Origin: Aphelenchoides besseyi
Taxonomy: Eukaryota; Nematoda; Chromadorea; Rhabditida; Aphelenchoididae
Direction of reading: 5' to 3'
Assembly (NCBI GenBank): GCA_024699855.1
Contig: JAMPIQ010000002.1
Location: 10,044,001-10,108,000, forward strand
Length of the DNA: 64,000 nucleotides
Shown: positions 37,929-50,517 of the stretch, one piece after another
Layout: every line of letters begins with the position of its first letter
How positions within the stretch are numbered: position 1 is the stretch's first letter
The notes under the pieces: generated by a model
What the model saw: the letters and a program-made list of their open reading frames with translations, nothing else
Told to the model about the DNA's origin: nothing
Databases searched by the model: none
Made by a program: the position numbers and the translations under genes

Positions 37929-40900
37929 TTAAAAAGCCGTGTCGATTGCTGGCGGGTTGTTGGTTGGAATGGAAAAGCTTCCAATGGTCGTTTGATCGTT
38001 CGCTTCCTTGAACGCTAAGCGCGCAACTTTCCGTCTTCTTGCCAACAAATGTCGGTCATGCAGACAAAGCGAATTTTTTCCGGACTCCGATACGTAACCG
38101 TGCGTATCCAAACGTTGCCGCAACTTCTGAATCACGCTGTTACTCGTACTTGTCGGTCGTTCACCAGTGGCCAATTTGTGATTGCTGCGAGTTTGCTTGT
38201 CGTCAACACAAAATCGTTCCCATTGAGTTTTTAAGCGACTCACAGTCCGGTTATTATCATTTCGTAGTTCAGCGCTTTCGTCGACATCTGTTTCAGAGAA
38301 TCCTTCTTCGTCGGTGAAATCTTCAGAATGTGCTTGATTCAAATTGAAATTCCGCTCATCATCTGGTATTGCATGAGGTTCAATTATCGTGAGTATTTGT
38401 GAAAATGTTGGTCGTAGACTTGCATTTGGGTTCCAAGAAGAGCTAATGATTTCGATTATATGCTCCGGAAACTGCGGAGTAGCTATGGACGGAAGTTCTG
38501 GTCGATCTAAATCACACTTAGTGATTAACGATTGAAGAGCTTACTGTTCTTTAGAGCCATCTCGTAAGCTGCAGCTGCCGGTTTTAAGGAAGCGAACGGA
38601 AGCTCTGAAGTGTGAATCTCCCAAACAACAAGTGCATAGCTGTACACATCAACTTTCTCATCATAACGACAACTTTGTGAAAACACTTCGGGAGCCATCC
38701 ATCGTAAATTACCCGGCTGTTTTGTCATGTTATCTTCCTCGTGTTCGGCCATGAATCGTGATTCTCCGAAATCAGCAACAACCGCTCGTCCATTGCGATG
38801 CAGTAGAATATTGTGCGGATTTAAATCACGATGTATAACGGCGTGATTGGCGACTTCGTGTAGATACCGCATACCGCGTGCAACATCGACTCCAATACAC
38901 AACCGTAAACGCATATCAATCACACTAAGTATGGGAAGTATTAGTCGGTAGATTGTTTGAAATGTTATTACCGTTTTTTTTCATGAAGCAATGAATACAA
39001 CGATCCACTGGCCGCATACTCCGTGACAATTGCAAATTGCTGAAAACAAGTTTGGGCTTATTCTTCCATCAAACCACCTACACTCGGATCGTCTAGACAC
39101 GCTCCAACAAACCCAATTACATTTGCATGTTTGAGTTTACATAAAATCGACGCTTCTCGACAGAAAATATCGACTTCAGATTTGCTACCGAATGCAAGTG
39201 CTCGATATCGCTTTACAGCCACAACTTTGTTCTTGCAAATTCCACGATAAACGTTTCCAAATGATCCACTTCCAATCGGTTCCAACAATTCAATGTCCAT
39301 TAGTGACAAACGATATCCACTGTCCATGTTATCCCGCAACTGCAATACTTCAGCTTTTTCCTTTGTAATCGAACGCAGTCGTCCCATTGGACTCGGCAAA
39401 GGAGTGTAGCTGCTGTCACCAGAACTGAACGCAGATTTCTTAATACCAGTGTTGTGATGACTGAACAAACCTATATTCCGAGCAAACGTCTGATTCCGGT
39501 CGTTTGTTTGCGTAGAATTTGAGCAGAGCAACAATTTGATCATGACCTTTTTCATAAGCCCAAATAATAGGAGTTTGTTGTTGCGGAATCGGGTCATCAG
39601 TAAGACTATAAGCTGAATTTCGACCCGAATCACGACCGCTATTTTCCATTCGAGTTAACGCAAAAATCGTTGACGTCACATGTCCACGTGCTTAAATAAC
39701 CAAATTAGCAAACAGCAATCCGAAGATCCATTTACCTTCGGCAGGATTCGGTTCGATAGCTCGGGCCGTCAACGACTGATCGGCTCCATTGTCTAAGAGA
39801 TACTGAACGATACGTAAATGCCCATGATAACAAGCACTGTGTAACGCTAACAACAATCTTATCAAATTCAATTTGGATTCAAACAAACCTGTATGACCAT
39901 CTTTTGACTGATAGTTTGGATTAGTGGCCGGTTGTCGTATCAGAAACGAAACAAGTTCCAATGACTTCCCAGATGTACATGCCGCTTGAAGTGGTATTTC
40001 GTTGAACAGATTCTCCATCTGTAGTGCATCGTCGTTCGTTTCTTGCAACAACAATTTTGCTGCTTCCAATTTTCCCTTATAACAAGCGGCATGAAGCGGA
40101 GTATCACCGTAGATGTTGGTTTTGTTTGTCAACTGAAATTAACATAAGAGTTATGGATCTATCTCTTAACTCACAATATGCTTTTGATCTGATTTGTTTA
40201 ACATTGCTGCTAAAATGGCTGAGTGACCGCTACAAGCAGCGATATGAATTGGAGTGTTTCCCTCGTCATCACACATCGATGAATCGGCTCCCGCATCCAA
40301 CAGCAATTTCACAACTCCAAGATGCGGTTTTCCGGCCGCAATATGAAGTGGTCGATCGTTCACACCGCCGCTAAAGTTTGGATCAGCACCGCATAACAGC
40401 AACGTCTTTACGGCCTAAAAGCATTTCTAAAAAAGCCGGATAACAGCAGAAATACTTTTTCTTGAGAGAAGAATGCTGCACAATGTAGCGCCGTGAACTG
40501 CACCAGATCTCGCGCATGTATATCTGCTCCGTGCATTCGAAACAGCTTGATCATCTCTTGGTTTCCGGACATGACGGCCAAATGCAACGGAGTTGGTGCT
40601 CTGTCAACGAACGCATTTGCATCAGCACCAGCTAACAATAAGGTTTCAGTTAATGCCAAATCGCCCTGAATATTTCGACCAATTTGAAGGGCTTAACAGT
40701 TCTTCATCTACCTTGTAGGCGGCAATATGCAACAAATGAAAGTTGTTCGGAGTACGTTGAAGCAAGATAGCACGTCGTTTTGCATCGTCCTCACATTGTT
40801 GTAAAACAAACTCAATTTTTCTTCTTTGCTAAAACTCAAGTTGAATAATATGATTGTTGCACGACCTACCGCATCTCCGTTTCCAATAAAAAGCAAATGC

Positions 40901-41217
40901 AGAAGTGAGAGATCACGAGGCGGTACTTTTTCATCAAGATAGCGACTATCAAAAAGGGAAATAAACTCATCGAAGCTACCTTGACTAAAATAAACGAAAT
41001 GAACATGTCATTTAATTCTCGACCTACAAACAGGATTGATAAAACGGATTTTGAGATTCAAATCGTGGTTTTAGATCGTCGTTAAGACGTGATCTGATCA
41101 GCGAGTAGGCAGCGCTGATGCGCTTCTTGCATTCGTCTTCAACTCACAATTTCATGCCAAAGTTTAACTGGACTTACCGGCGCAAGTGAGCGAAGGTCTC
41201 GATTTGTAGTTTCCCAT
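37929..41217 (-). CDS. TNNI3K: TNNI3K-like ankyrin-repeat tyrosine-kinase-like kinase
   Basis: Cytosolic dual-specificity kinase of the TKL group. The start at 41217 gives [12 protein letters not shown], nearly the start of vertebrate TNNI3K and a good N-myristoylation context (G2, S6). About ten ankyrin repeats follow, for example [60 protein letters not shown] and [20 protein letters not shown]. The kinase domain shows [30 protein letters not shown] (catalytic Lys), [26 protein letters not shown] (DFGE) and [11 protein letters not shown]. The tail keeps the [18 protein letters not shown] block resembling TNNI3K. The stop is at 37929. Introns are short; the acceptor near 41000 is the least certain. 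No key kinase residue is missing. Confidence 0.92.
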
Positions 41218-44200
41218 TTGGCTGGTTGTTGCAGCGCATAACGCGGCCAAGATTCCCGTTTAGTTGAACCCAAAACTCCAGCAATTGGCGGCTAAAATAT
41301 AACAAACCAAATGGAAATTGAATCAGAATTCGAACTACTCAAAACCAATTGGTTCTTATTAGTGTTCAGTTTTGTTTGTCTCAAAATAATCCTCGGAGCG
41401 CGTTCTTGCAACGGATTTTAAGTGAGAAAAGAGTGACAAAGCGGATACGTAAGTTGTCGAATATTCAGGAGCCGCCGAGAAAAAGAGCGAGAGTCAGAAA
41501 CAAAGCCTCAAAGTCTCCGATCATCCACGATCCTTCGGCCCGGTCAGTTGTTGGGCCAAGAAAAAGCGGACGATCACGAAGAAAAAGTCGTTTTTCAAAT
41601 GCATGTTTCTTTTTGACTGCAAATGTGATTGATCTGCTCATCCAACAATAAGTCATACATTTGTTTGTTCGCTTCACATTTTTATGATGGTTTGTATAGT
41701 TGTCCTGAGGGGTGTTTGGCGGAATTCGACTACTACGGTTTTTGAGGAACAACGTCGAGAATTAATCACAGCAATTCAGATCACAGCTTTTAGATGCGAA
41801 AAGGAAACTGTCCTCCACTTCGTATTCTTGAATGAAACATTCGACTTCAATTGCAGTAAAAATCTTCGCTTTATTTTGTCCATCGTTTGTGTAATCAAAG
41901 ATGCAACCAGTTAAATTTATATCCGAATACTAGTATTGGAAACCAATTCAATGTTATGGTTAAATGGATTTGTGGATACTTGCAAGCTTCTTTGATAGAA
42001 GATCACTTTCCAATCTTACGTACTCCTTTCTCTAAAGTAAAACTCTTTTCGAATCAGGAAATAAACAACTAACCGACTTCCCGAAACGTTTTTTTAGTTT
42101 CTTTAACTACTGCGTTACCTGAAAATCAAGTTTGAAAATAAGAAACAAACGTTTAACGGACTCGCATGTTCGACCCTATTCGCTGTGTCCTTAGCTGCTT
42201 TCTTTACAGCCCGCGATGTGCTTGTTGATGTTCCGTTGTGCCCTGCAATCAAAATGAAACTCTCAACACCAATGAATAAAACATACCAGAAGAACGAGCT
42301 CGCAATCTACGACACAAATTCTCCCAAGCATCTTTCTACAGAAATTATTCGTGTGTTGATGAAGCTTAAAATTAATCAACTTACGAATGTCATTCCAACA
42401 GCCAAATTGTTTTCGTTCCTGCGATTAAACGTTTGTTGTGCGCAATTGGCGGAGTGCTTTCAGGTTCACTGTTACGCGATTTCAACCGCAGAGTCACATG
42501 CTCAGTTTCTGTACCGCAAAGGAATTCAGTGTGAACTTGCGCATTGAGAAGCGGTCTTGAGTTTTGTGAGTAACACATTCAAGGGAACTGTATTGTTAGC
42601 ACAAACACGTTTGAGTTTGTTTCGACCTTCAAGATGCGTTCATTCTCTTCGATGATGTTAACTGTACACAACTTACGTCCATGAGTTGCATTTGAATAAA
42701 CTGCTTGAATTTCCAGCTACACACACTGCAGGTAATTGCAAACCGAATTCCGAACAAAGGACCGTCGGCATGAAATCGAAACTCCTTAATTGCTCTCACT
42801 CTCGTCCTTCAGATGCGCTCAACACCACGAACATCAATGAGCGCAGACGAGCAATTCATGACGTCAAGAGCAAAATAATTGAGAAACAAAAAGCGGTTTA
42901 AAAATTGTGTTTTAAATTCCGACTTCTTTGTTAACGATACGGTCGTTGCGGAAATAAGGTGTGGTCGAGCGTGTCGACAGCGAACTTACGAGCAGTTCGT
43001 GAATGAGTCGTGAGGTTTGACCCGTGAAATACTCGAGTTTACATCGTTAACAATCAGGAATGAAGTCGACAACTAATGGCTGGTTGTTTCGCAAGTTGCC
43101 AAGTTCTCAACAATAAACCTCTCGTCCGAAAGGCGGACCACAACAATTTTCGTCGATTTAAGCAGATCATTTACTCGAAATAATTTCAATTATGATCGGA
43201 AATGGAACTGTCGAGTGATTTGTTTAACTAATGTATTCCGAGGCCTTGAACAAATTTTCTTTTGTGTTATTTTGCAACTACTTTATGTCATGACAACAGT
43301 AGATTTTATCGTAACGTAAAGTAATTGGGCCACCCGTTTGACATTCTTCTGTTCGTTGCCTGATTTTTACACAACCAAACCGCTTCAACTAACGGGTTTG
43401 ACGTCGATTGCCTCAGGCAGTTCGATCTGCTTTCACTGACACTGGGCCATGCGTGCAAAAACAGACAACCCATTCGATTTGTGACTATAAATAGAGAGCG
43501 TGAAGACGTCGAAACCTCCACAGGACTATCGTTGTAGTTGATTGTTTGAATTTGAAAATCGAAATCTTCTCGTTGTATTTAAGTTCTTATTGTTACGTTA
43601 GTTGAGTTTGTTTGTTGTTTAGAAAGTTCGCCTACAAGCCGTAAAGAAAAGTCGGTGACAGCAGATGTGTTGTGCGCGACCTTAAACGAAACTTTTCGGT
43701 TAAACGAGAAGCCTAGACGGCCGATCAGAGACTCGCTTTACTTCCGAGTTCATCGGGTTTGTCATCGTAGATGAACAGTTGCAACATCAACAACAAATTG
43801 ACGATCGAACAACGGCGACAAAGCGACGCGTTGTGCGCGGTCGTAAAAACACGTAAAATTGGTTGTCTCGGCCGAGATTACAACGAAACGAGTATTATAA
43901 ACCGACCGGAACATCACAAAACATAAGGTTGTCAACGATTCGCTACTCCCGCTGACAACAAGATCATTCGTATGTACGAATCTCGAGGTATCGTTGCTAT
44001 TAAAAGGACAATCAACAAGTTCCAATTGTTCAAAGCTGCAGCTAAACATCTCAGTTGTTCATAACTAATCTGACAGCGTTTAAGTCTTCTTTTTCGGCGC
44101 TAATCGTTTGTTTGCAAACGTCAGCGATTCTTGAAAGCCACTTGTTTGTTGAATCACGATATCGCGCAGTAAACGCGCTTCGTAGTCAAAAATGTCCACT

Positions 44201-44219
44201 TTACCTGATCATTTACAGG
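41218..44219. other. 3 kb interval between TNNI3K and tyrosinase
   Basis: Both flanking genes start here (divergent), so this holds two promoters. Open frames at 41349-41651 and 42185-42547 (plus) lack an ATG at their start and show no domain; 42686-42901 is a short basic frame. A strong TATA box lies at 43486. No further gene can be supported. Confidence 0.45.
43486..43493 (+). promoter_or_regulatory. Candidate TATA box (TATAAATA) upstream of tyrosinase
   Basis: The sequence CTATAAATAGAG is a consensus TATA element on the plus strand, about 730 bases before the tyrosinase ATG. A transcript starting near 43515 could be spliced at TTTACAG/G (44219), one base before the ATG. That same acceptor could instead be a spliced-leader site. 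The link to tyrosinase is inference. Confidence 0.35.
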
Positions 44220-46726
44220 ATGCGTCGTTTCACGTGGTCGGCTGTGCTTCTGTGGACGGCATTTGTCGGCCTTCCATTCGCTTTGGCTCAGTTCAGTAAC
44301 GACTGTTCCGATGCTCCCAACGCAGGAACTCGTCGTGTTTGCCAAAACCTACGACGAATGGATCAAAACGCTCGACGAAATAACGCGAATCCTGCCGATC
44401 AAGAAGTTTTCCCTCCCGGTTCACCCGTTTGGCAACAACCGATTCCCGTGGCTCCAAACACTCGCGGTCAAGTTGCCACTCACCCGTACGACTGTATGAC
44501 TCTTCAATGTTTGTGCCCGTTTTTTCGAGTAAGCAACGTTAATTGCGAATGTCTGATCAGTTTTCGTTTGTTTCAGGGTCAAATGGCTGCGAATGGGAAT
44601 TGTATATTACCGTCCGGCCAACCGCTGGTCATGGCTTATCGCAAAGAATACCGAATGATGAATGACGATGAGCGTCGACGATGGCATTACGCGTTAACTG
44701 TTCTGAAACAAAACGGTGAATACGATCGTTTAAGTCAGCAACACATGGTGGTAAGTAAGAAAGATACCATTCGCAATGATTGTTTGTTAAAGGTTGGAGC
44801 AGGAAGTGGTGCTCATAGTGGACCTGCGTTTTTGCCATGGCATAGGTAGCCATCAAATTGCTCATTTACTTATTTCAAGTATTCAATTCTAGAGAGTACT
44901 TGAAACGTATCGAAATTGCTCTTCGTCTAATTGATCCATCTGTTGCAATTCCATATTGGGACTCAGTTATGGACGGTTACTTACGCGATCCACGTGATTC
45001 TATCATCTGGTCTGCTGATTTTGCGGGCGAAACTGATCCAAACGGTTTTTTGGTTACCGGTCCATTTGCCTTTTGGCGTACACTTGAGGGTCGTTCAACT
45101 ATTTGGAGGTAAGACAAGTCGATGAAGGACTTGATGCACATCCACTTCTCAACTATTTGGTTTGGTTTGTTACTTGGGTTTGTTTCTTTCTTTGATTTTA
45201 TTTGATTTAAACTAATTTGTGTTTTACGCAACGAATTCAACTGGACGTTCAACGCGGAGACAACAACGAAGATGCACCACGAATTTTCTTTTGTTGACTA
45301 AATGGACAATTTTAAAATAAGAATCATCAATAATCAAATGAATATTTCAGAAACATGGGACATGAAGGACAGTTGTTCACTGAACAACAATTAAATTCCG
45401 TTTTTCAACAAACAAATGTTGAATATGTTCTGGCTTACACAGTGCCATTGCCCGGTCAGTGAACTCCTAAGACTCAATTGATTTCAAAAGATGTTCAGGA
45501 TGCCCTTATCCACCAAACTATAGCGCTCTCGAATACACTCACTCGAACATTCATCTTTGGATTGGTGGTGACATGTGAGTTTTGTGGTTTGCATTCTGTT
45601 TACAACCAAATTTATAGGAAACCACCAACCACGAGTGCCAATGATCCCATATTCTTTATGCATCATTCGTTTGTCGATTTGATTTGGGAAAATTGGCGTC
45701 AAATGCGACAACCACGTTGGGTTCGCGAAATGGTAGTTTGGAAGATGGCGAATTGTAAATTAAGATTGTTTATAGGCATTCACTCCTGATTTACCTCAAT
45801 GCGCCAACCCAATGCACTTCAGTTATGCTCCTATGCGACCATTCTTCAATTTGGCCAACAGAGATGGTCTTTCCAACGCATACACGGATCAGCTTTATCG
45901 TTACGCTCCACGAGCCACATGTACACTTCAATCACCCACCTGCAATTCGAAGTACTTATTCTGTGATACGCGAATTTTCCCTCACTGTGTAGCCAAAGTC
46001 AAAATGAATGGTCTTTGTCTCGGATTTGAGGGTTTTGATTCGTGTTACAACGGTCAATGTATGTTTGGTCGATGCGTTCCCGGTCCTACTCCTGCAGTAA
46101 ATCAAACTAATTTTTATATAACTGAAAATACTTTAGCCTTTCCGTGCTGCTCGTCCACGAGTTACAACTCCATCGCCTCCACGTCAACAACCAACTGGTC
46201 AAATTGCTACGCGTCCATTTGTTGATTGTTTCAACAGACATCCCTGTTGTGAATCTTGGGCTCAACAAGTGAATTTGAAAAATACGAAAAGTTTATTGTT
46301 ATTCGTTTGTAGGGAGAATGTCGATCCAATGCCGAGTACATGAATAATTTCTGTCGACCATCTTGCTCGCGGTGTACTCCCGCTTATAATACAACAAACG
46401 GTAATAGTCATTTTATAATGATTGAGTAAATTTCCGGCTTAGAATGCCCTGATCGACATGTTTCCTGTCAACAATGGAGTGCCACAAACCAATGTAATGG
46501 CAATAGTCGTTTGTTCATGGAGGCGAATTGTCGATCGAGTTGCCGTCTCTGCAGTGAGCAAAAGGCAGCCACTTGTCAACGACCAGTACGACAAAATAAT
46601 GTAAAAAACAGTTGAATACTTCATTACCAATTCATGTTTTAGAATCGAAGTTCAACGGCAAAACTAGAAAAACCAGTTAGTCCACTACGTCGTGCCTTTC
46701 GTCGTCTTCGTGCGTTTTGGGCGTAA
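44220..46726 (+). CDS. Secreted tyrosinase (type-3 copper oxidase) with two ShKT domains
   Basis: Copper-dependent phenol oxidase, probably acting in cuticle or eggshell cross-linking or melanisation. A signal peptide ([20 protein letters not shown], then ALA) precedes QFSNDC. The CuA site has [27 protein letters not shown] and PYWDS. The CuB site has [15 protein letters not shown] and [19 protein letters not shown], so all six copper-binding histidines are accounted for. A cysteine-rich stretch ([15 protein letters not shown]) follows. Two ShKT domains close the protein: [20 protein letters not shown] through CRPSCSRC, and [18 protein letters not shown] through CRSSCRLC. A basic tail ([13 protein letters not shown]) ends at TAA 46726. 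About eleven exons are joined; the longest intron (45113-45350) is about 240 bases. This domain order is typical of nematode tyrosinases. Confidence 0.93.
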
Positions 46727-47685
46727 TGAATCTTAGGACACTTCTACATGGGTATTGTAACCTCGATGACTTTCATTTTGGTATCTCAATTTCATGTCGC
46801 AAAGCGAATTTGATAAAATGCGTTTTCGGGTAACGCGCATTCGAATTTACTTTGATACAATGGTGCGTTATTCTTTTAATTGACTTCTGTCTTTCCTTCC
46901 ATTTGTTTGCTAATGACCATTCGATCTCAATTTGCTTGGTTACCAATAAAGAATCTTGGACTATTGAATTGGAAACACACGTTTCAAAAGAATTAACTTT
47001 GTTTTCAATTCAAAAGTTTTCGTACACAACCACAGATCTCGGGCAATCAGCTATTGGAATAGAAGATCGTGGTTTGAGCGAATTCATTCTCTTGATCATC
47101 TGCAGAGAAACATCTTCAAATTGTTTCAGCATCGCTCAATAGAGCCGAAACAAAAGGAAACATCAGCGTGGCGAGAAGGCACTCGAAGATGACAAAATTG
47201 AAACTAACAAAAAGCCGGTTTGTGAATTTGTGTAACAGTTTGAGCCACTGATTACTAGTTCACAGACTCCGAGACTTAAGTCGCTCGAACTTCGTTTTTC
47301 TCTACAAATTTGCCTTTCGTCCTTGAAAACAATCAAGTGCTTTGTTATTCTCCGCCATCGTCGCTCTTCGATTGCTCAATAAACCACCTACGCGCAACTT
47401 TTTTTGCACACAGCTGATTGAAAACTGATGCTCGACGAATTGACGTCGACGTGTGAGGTGTTTTTTTTACGTGAGTTGATATCGAGCGATAATCCCAAAC
47501 AAATGAGTTACCTATCCGCGGACAACGAATTGCGGATTTCAATTTTCAAGGTTCGACATCGGCGCAAAAAGAGCCAACAGGTTACTGTTGACACGATCGC
47601 GATATTTTAGTTCTTGAATGGTCCTTAACTTGTCTGTAAAAAGATCGAAACTTCAGAGACAACCTCGTTGTTTCGTCTAGCACCT
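46727..47685. other. Spacer between tyrosinase and metalloproteinase
   Basis: It carries the tyrosinase 3' UTR and the metalloproteinase promoter. Small frames (46852-47142, 47428-47610) have no motif. No gene is seen. Confidence 0.45.
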
Positions 47686-48523
47686 ATGATCTCAAACTAC
47701 GTGGCTTTACTTCTTATTTACCACTTAAACTTTGTTGCTCTCAACGCCAATTATTTCAACGTTAAACCATTAGCTAACAAAAAAGAGGTATACGATCTAC
47801 GGCACGATTATGTTGCCGATTCATTTAACCGTCGAAAACGGCGGTATGGTAAGAACTAACATGTTTGTTGACAATTCCAATCTTTTTTAGTGTTAAACAA
47901 ACGAAAATGGAGTTACGATTTGTTGACATGGCAGCTGCAAATCGACAATCTAAATAGTGCCGATCAGTTTATTATACGGTGAGTGAACAAATGCCCTCAA
48001 TCAAACTAACTGAGAGGCTTAATTCTAGAAATACTCTTCATCGGGCGTTTGCAATTTGGTCAGCAGTCTCATCTTTGCGTTTTATTGAGATACCAGTGAA
48101 TCAAGCAATTCCATCGGATATAAAGATCGCTTTTAAAAGGTGAACTTTTGCAAACATATCGCTAAACGCGTATTTTTGTAACATTTCATTTTTAGAGGAA
48201 AGCACGATGATAATCTTCCATTTGATGGTCCAGAAGGACAAATTGCACACGCATTCTATCCCACAATTGGGGTCTTGCATTTTGATGCTGATGAGGCTTG
48301 GGGTTTGAACGACGTGGGAATCAATCTCTATCAAACGGCAGTACATGAACTTGGTCATCTATTGGGATTGGAACATTCTCACGACGAAAGAGCTGTGATG
48401 TACCCGAAAAACAGAAAGTTTGATCCGCATTACTCGTTGAGTCGCGATGATATCCGGGCCATAGAACGACTTTATCCTTCGCCGAAAAAAATCGTTTTGT
48501 CGAAGAAGAAGTCTGACGAGTGA
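47686..48523 (+). CDS. Minimal matrix metalloproteinase (matrixin)
   Basis: Zinc endopeptidase, secreted. Four exons encode 229 residues. A leader (MISNYVALLLIYHLNFVALN) is followed by a propeptide of only about 30 residues ending in a furin-like site (RRKRRY). The catalytic domain follows: KWSYDLLTWQL, AFAIWSAVSSLRFIEI, the calcium/zinc loop GKHDDNLPFDGPEGQIAHAF, the zinc signature VHELGHLLGLEHS (171-182), the Met-turn AVMYPKN, and LSRDDIRAIERLYP. A lysine-rich tail ends at TGA 48523. There is no hemopexin domain and no PRCG cysteine switch; in fact the protein has no cysteine. Activation must therefore differ from classical MMPs (inference). ATG 47686 was chosen because it gives a signal peptide. 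Confidence 0.88.
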
Positions 48524-48652
48524 ACGCAGACGAATTGTTGTTTTCGCCCAAACGCTCAATCAATTATCGCAAAGACATGACTTGAACGCAAATCTCCGTG
48601 TTAAATGATCTCGTTAAATCAACTTTCTCAACTTTATGAAACGATTCTAAAG

Positions 48653-48658
48653 AATAAA
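48653..48658 (+). terminator. AATAAA polyadenylation signal of the metalloproteinase
   Basis: A canonical hexamer 130 bases after the metalloproteinase stop, same strand. Confidence 0.5.
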
Positions 48659-48839
48659 CGCTGATTATCGCCGAGTGAGTTAACAGTCTAGTGTACTTTT
48701 GTTTTCAATTGGAATTTCCACTTGTGATCAGTTAGATGGTAAAAGTATTGAACGATTGAGAACTTCAACAGGAAACAGCTTTTGAATCGGCAACTTAAGA
48801 AAAAATTAGAAGTCTGATGTAATTGCTCTAATCGTCGCA

Positions 48840-49473
48840 AGTTTGTTCGTTGACCGAACCCAAATTAAAAGTGAATTGCAGACATAAGCAGATGTCGGGC
48901 AGCAAACAGAGGATCTACATTCATGTTCTGGAAATTGATGATTATTCTTGCATTCCACATTACCCGAATCAATACGTAGTGAACTGCTAATTAGACATAA
49001 AGTAATTGAACAAATCGACACATTCGTCCAGTGACAGAAAATTGTTAAAATTACCGGCTAAATGATCAATGAAAGTTTAATACGATCACACAAACTAACC
49101 AGGAGTTGGACAGAAAAATTCGTTATTATGACAAAAGTAACACGGTGGACAAGAAGTTTTTGGATCTTCGCAAAATTGTCCGTCTTCAGTCAGAAGAGGT
49201 AGTAATTTGTGCGAACAACGAGCAACTTTTGCTTGAACTTCAAGACAACAAACACGTACGAGAACTCACAGTTTCACTTAAATGACACGAAACTCGATTA
49301 TTACCTTTGTTTAGTGTAATTATTTATAATTACTTTGTACGGTTTTGGACAAGGTATTTGATCGTTAGATATCTACATTTGACCGATAGAATCTTTGTAA
49401 GGCCTAGTATTCAATAAACATTGAAATGGTGTCGCAATAACGTGTGAAGTACGATTGCTTCCAGAACAAATTC
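48840..49473 (-). pseudogene. Remnant of Kunitz/lustrin cysteine-rich modules
   Basis: On the minus strand a chain of cysteine-rich exon pieces can be read. They are GICSGSNRTSHVIATPFQC, then IPCPKPYK, then RVCCLEVQAKVARC to QFCEDPKTSCPPCYFC, then AGNFNNFLSLDECVDLF (the end of a Kunitz domain), then ECKNNHQFPEHECRSSVCCP and TSAYVCN (lustrin type). An in-frame TAG lies at 49373-49375, and at least one junction lacks a usable splice pair. No start codon or signal peptide is found. I read it as a decayed, partial member of the nematode Kunitz plus lustrin family; exons missed by me remain possible. Confidence 0.45.
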
Positions 49474-49669
49474 CTAAAAACACTCCAATCAATTCGTCTT
49501 CTTCAATTATCTAGTAATGAATATTTGAATTTAGTTACCCAATCGGTCAAAATTGTGACGAATATAATAGAAATTTGGTAAACACAAATTTTGGACTTAC
49601 TTCTAAATCTCCAATTAGCGTCATAAACCTCACCATTTTGTGAATAGGAAGTATCTGGCAAGAAGGGGA

Positions 49670-50517
49670 TTAGCGTTGTAAAGGTCGTGGTGAAACGAGC
49701 AAATTTTTCATGTGCTCATGGATCATTTTTTCGGCTTCTTTAGCGTTTGGAGGATTCTAAAACGGTTTGCATTTACTCGTCCAACAAATCATAATTGCTC
49801 ACATAGCACGGCAACGGCGGTCTACTGTGGGGATTCCGTATTCGACAACTTCCAGACATAAGATCTGGAGCTTGTCGTAAATGTGGAACAGTTATTGAAG
49901 CCGGTGAACTTGTTTTGGCATTTTGTTCTGGTGTACTAACAGTTGAACTGGTTGAGTTTTCGGTGCTTCCATTCGTGTTGGGCACAACAGTTGAAGCGAA
50001 CATTTTGGCGCCTCCATAGCGTCCAACAGAAACTGAACCACAAGTTGAAAGCGGTCGTTCAAAATTCCAATTCGTCGATCCTTCTACACGACTAAGAACT
50101 TTTGAGCTCGAGCTAATCGAGGAGTTGCAGGTAACCGAAATAAGCGTGTTCGAAACGGATTCATTTCACAAAGCGAACGTCTTAGCGTGCTACTAAACGT
50201 TGTGCCATTTCCATTCAAAATCATCGGATCCATCATCAACTCATCGCGTGAAATCGCGCCAATTTGACGTATATCCACCAAATAAAAGTGTAAATTTCTA
50301 AAACACCATTTAATTTTATTGATGAAAACTCTAAAGAACACAGTTTCTATCTGTGTTTCAAAGATCATTTTAACGTCTTGTTTCCACACGAAATCCGAAG
50401 AACTCGAAAAATCGCCACTTAAAAACGCTACGGTTGCTAATTATACTCAGAAAACAAGCACTGGCGATTGTTTGACGGGCAACTTCTTGAATATGTCTCA
50501 CGACTTTCGTTGGCCAT
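49670..50517 (-). CDS. Unrecognised gene, Ser/Pro-rich, four exons
   Basis: Three 3' exons are firmly linked by phase: 50297-50136, 50091-49803 and 49756-49670, with introns of 44 and 46 bases. They encode NLHFYLVDIRQIGAIS, MILNGNGTTFSSTLRRSLCE, RRVEGSTNWNFERPLSTCGS, VSVGRYGGAKMFASTVVPN, a Ser/Thr/Asn-rich stretch, PHLRQAPDLMSGSC, SRPPLPCYNPPNAKEAEKM and a C-terminus HMKNLLVSPRPLQR ending at TAA 49670. A first exon starting at ATG 50517 (MANESRETYSRSC) fits in phase but its donor (CA/GTGCTT) is weak, so the true 5' end is open. No domain is recognised. Phosphorylation- and SH3-type proline motifs (RPPLP) suggest a cytoplasmic adaptor or the tail of a membrane protein; that is only inference. 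Confidence 0.5.

Noticed and set aside
41349..41651. Basic plus-strand frame with nuclear-signal-like PPRKRARVRNK
   Set aside because: There is no in-frame ATG in it and it sits in the TNNI3K promoter; nothing supports translation.
42185..42547. 120-codon plus-strand frame upstream of tyrosinase
   Set aside because: No ATG at its start, no homologous pattern, and no splice signal linking it to tyrosinase.
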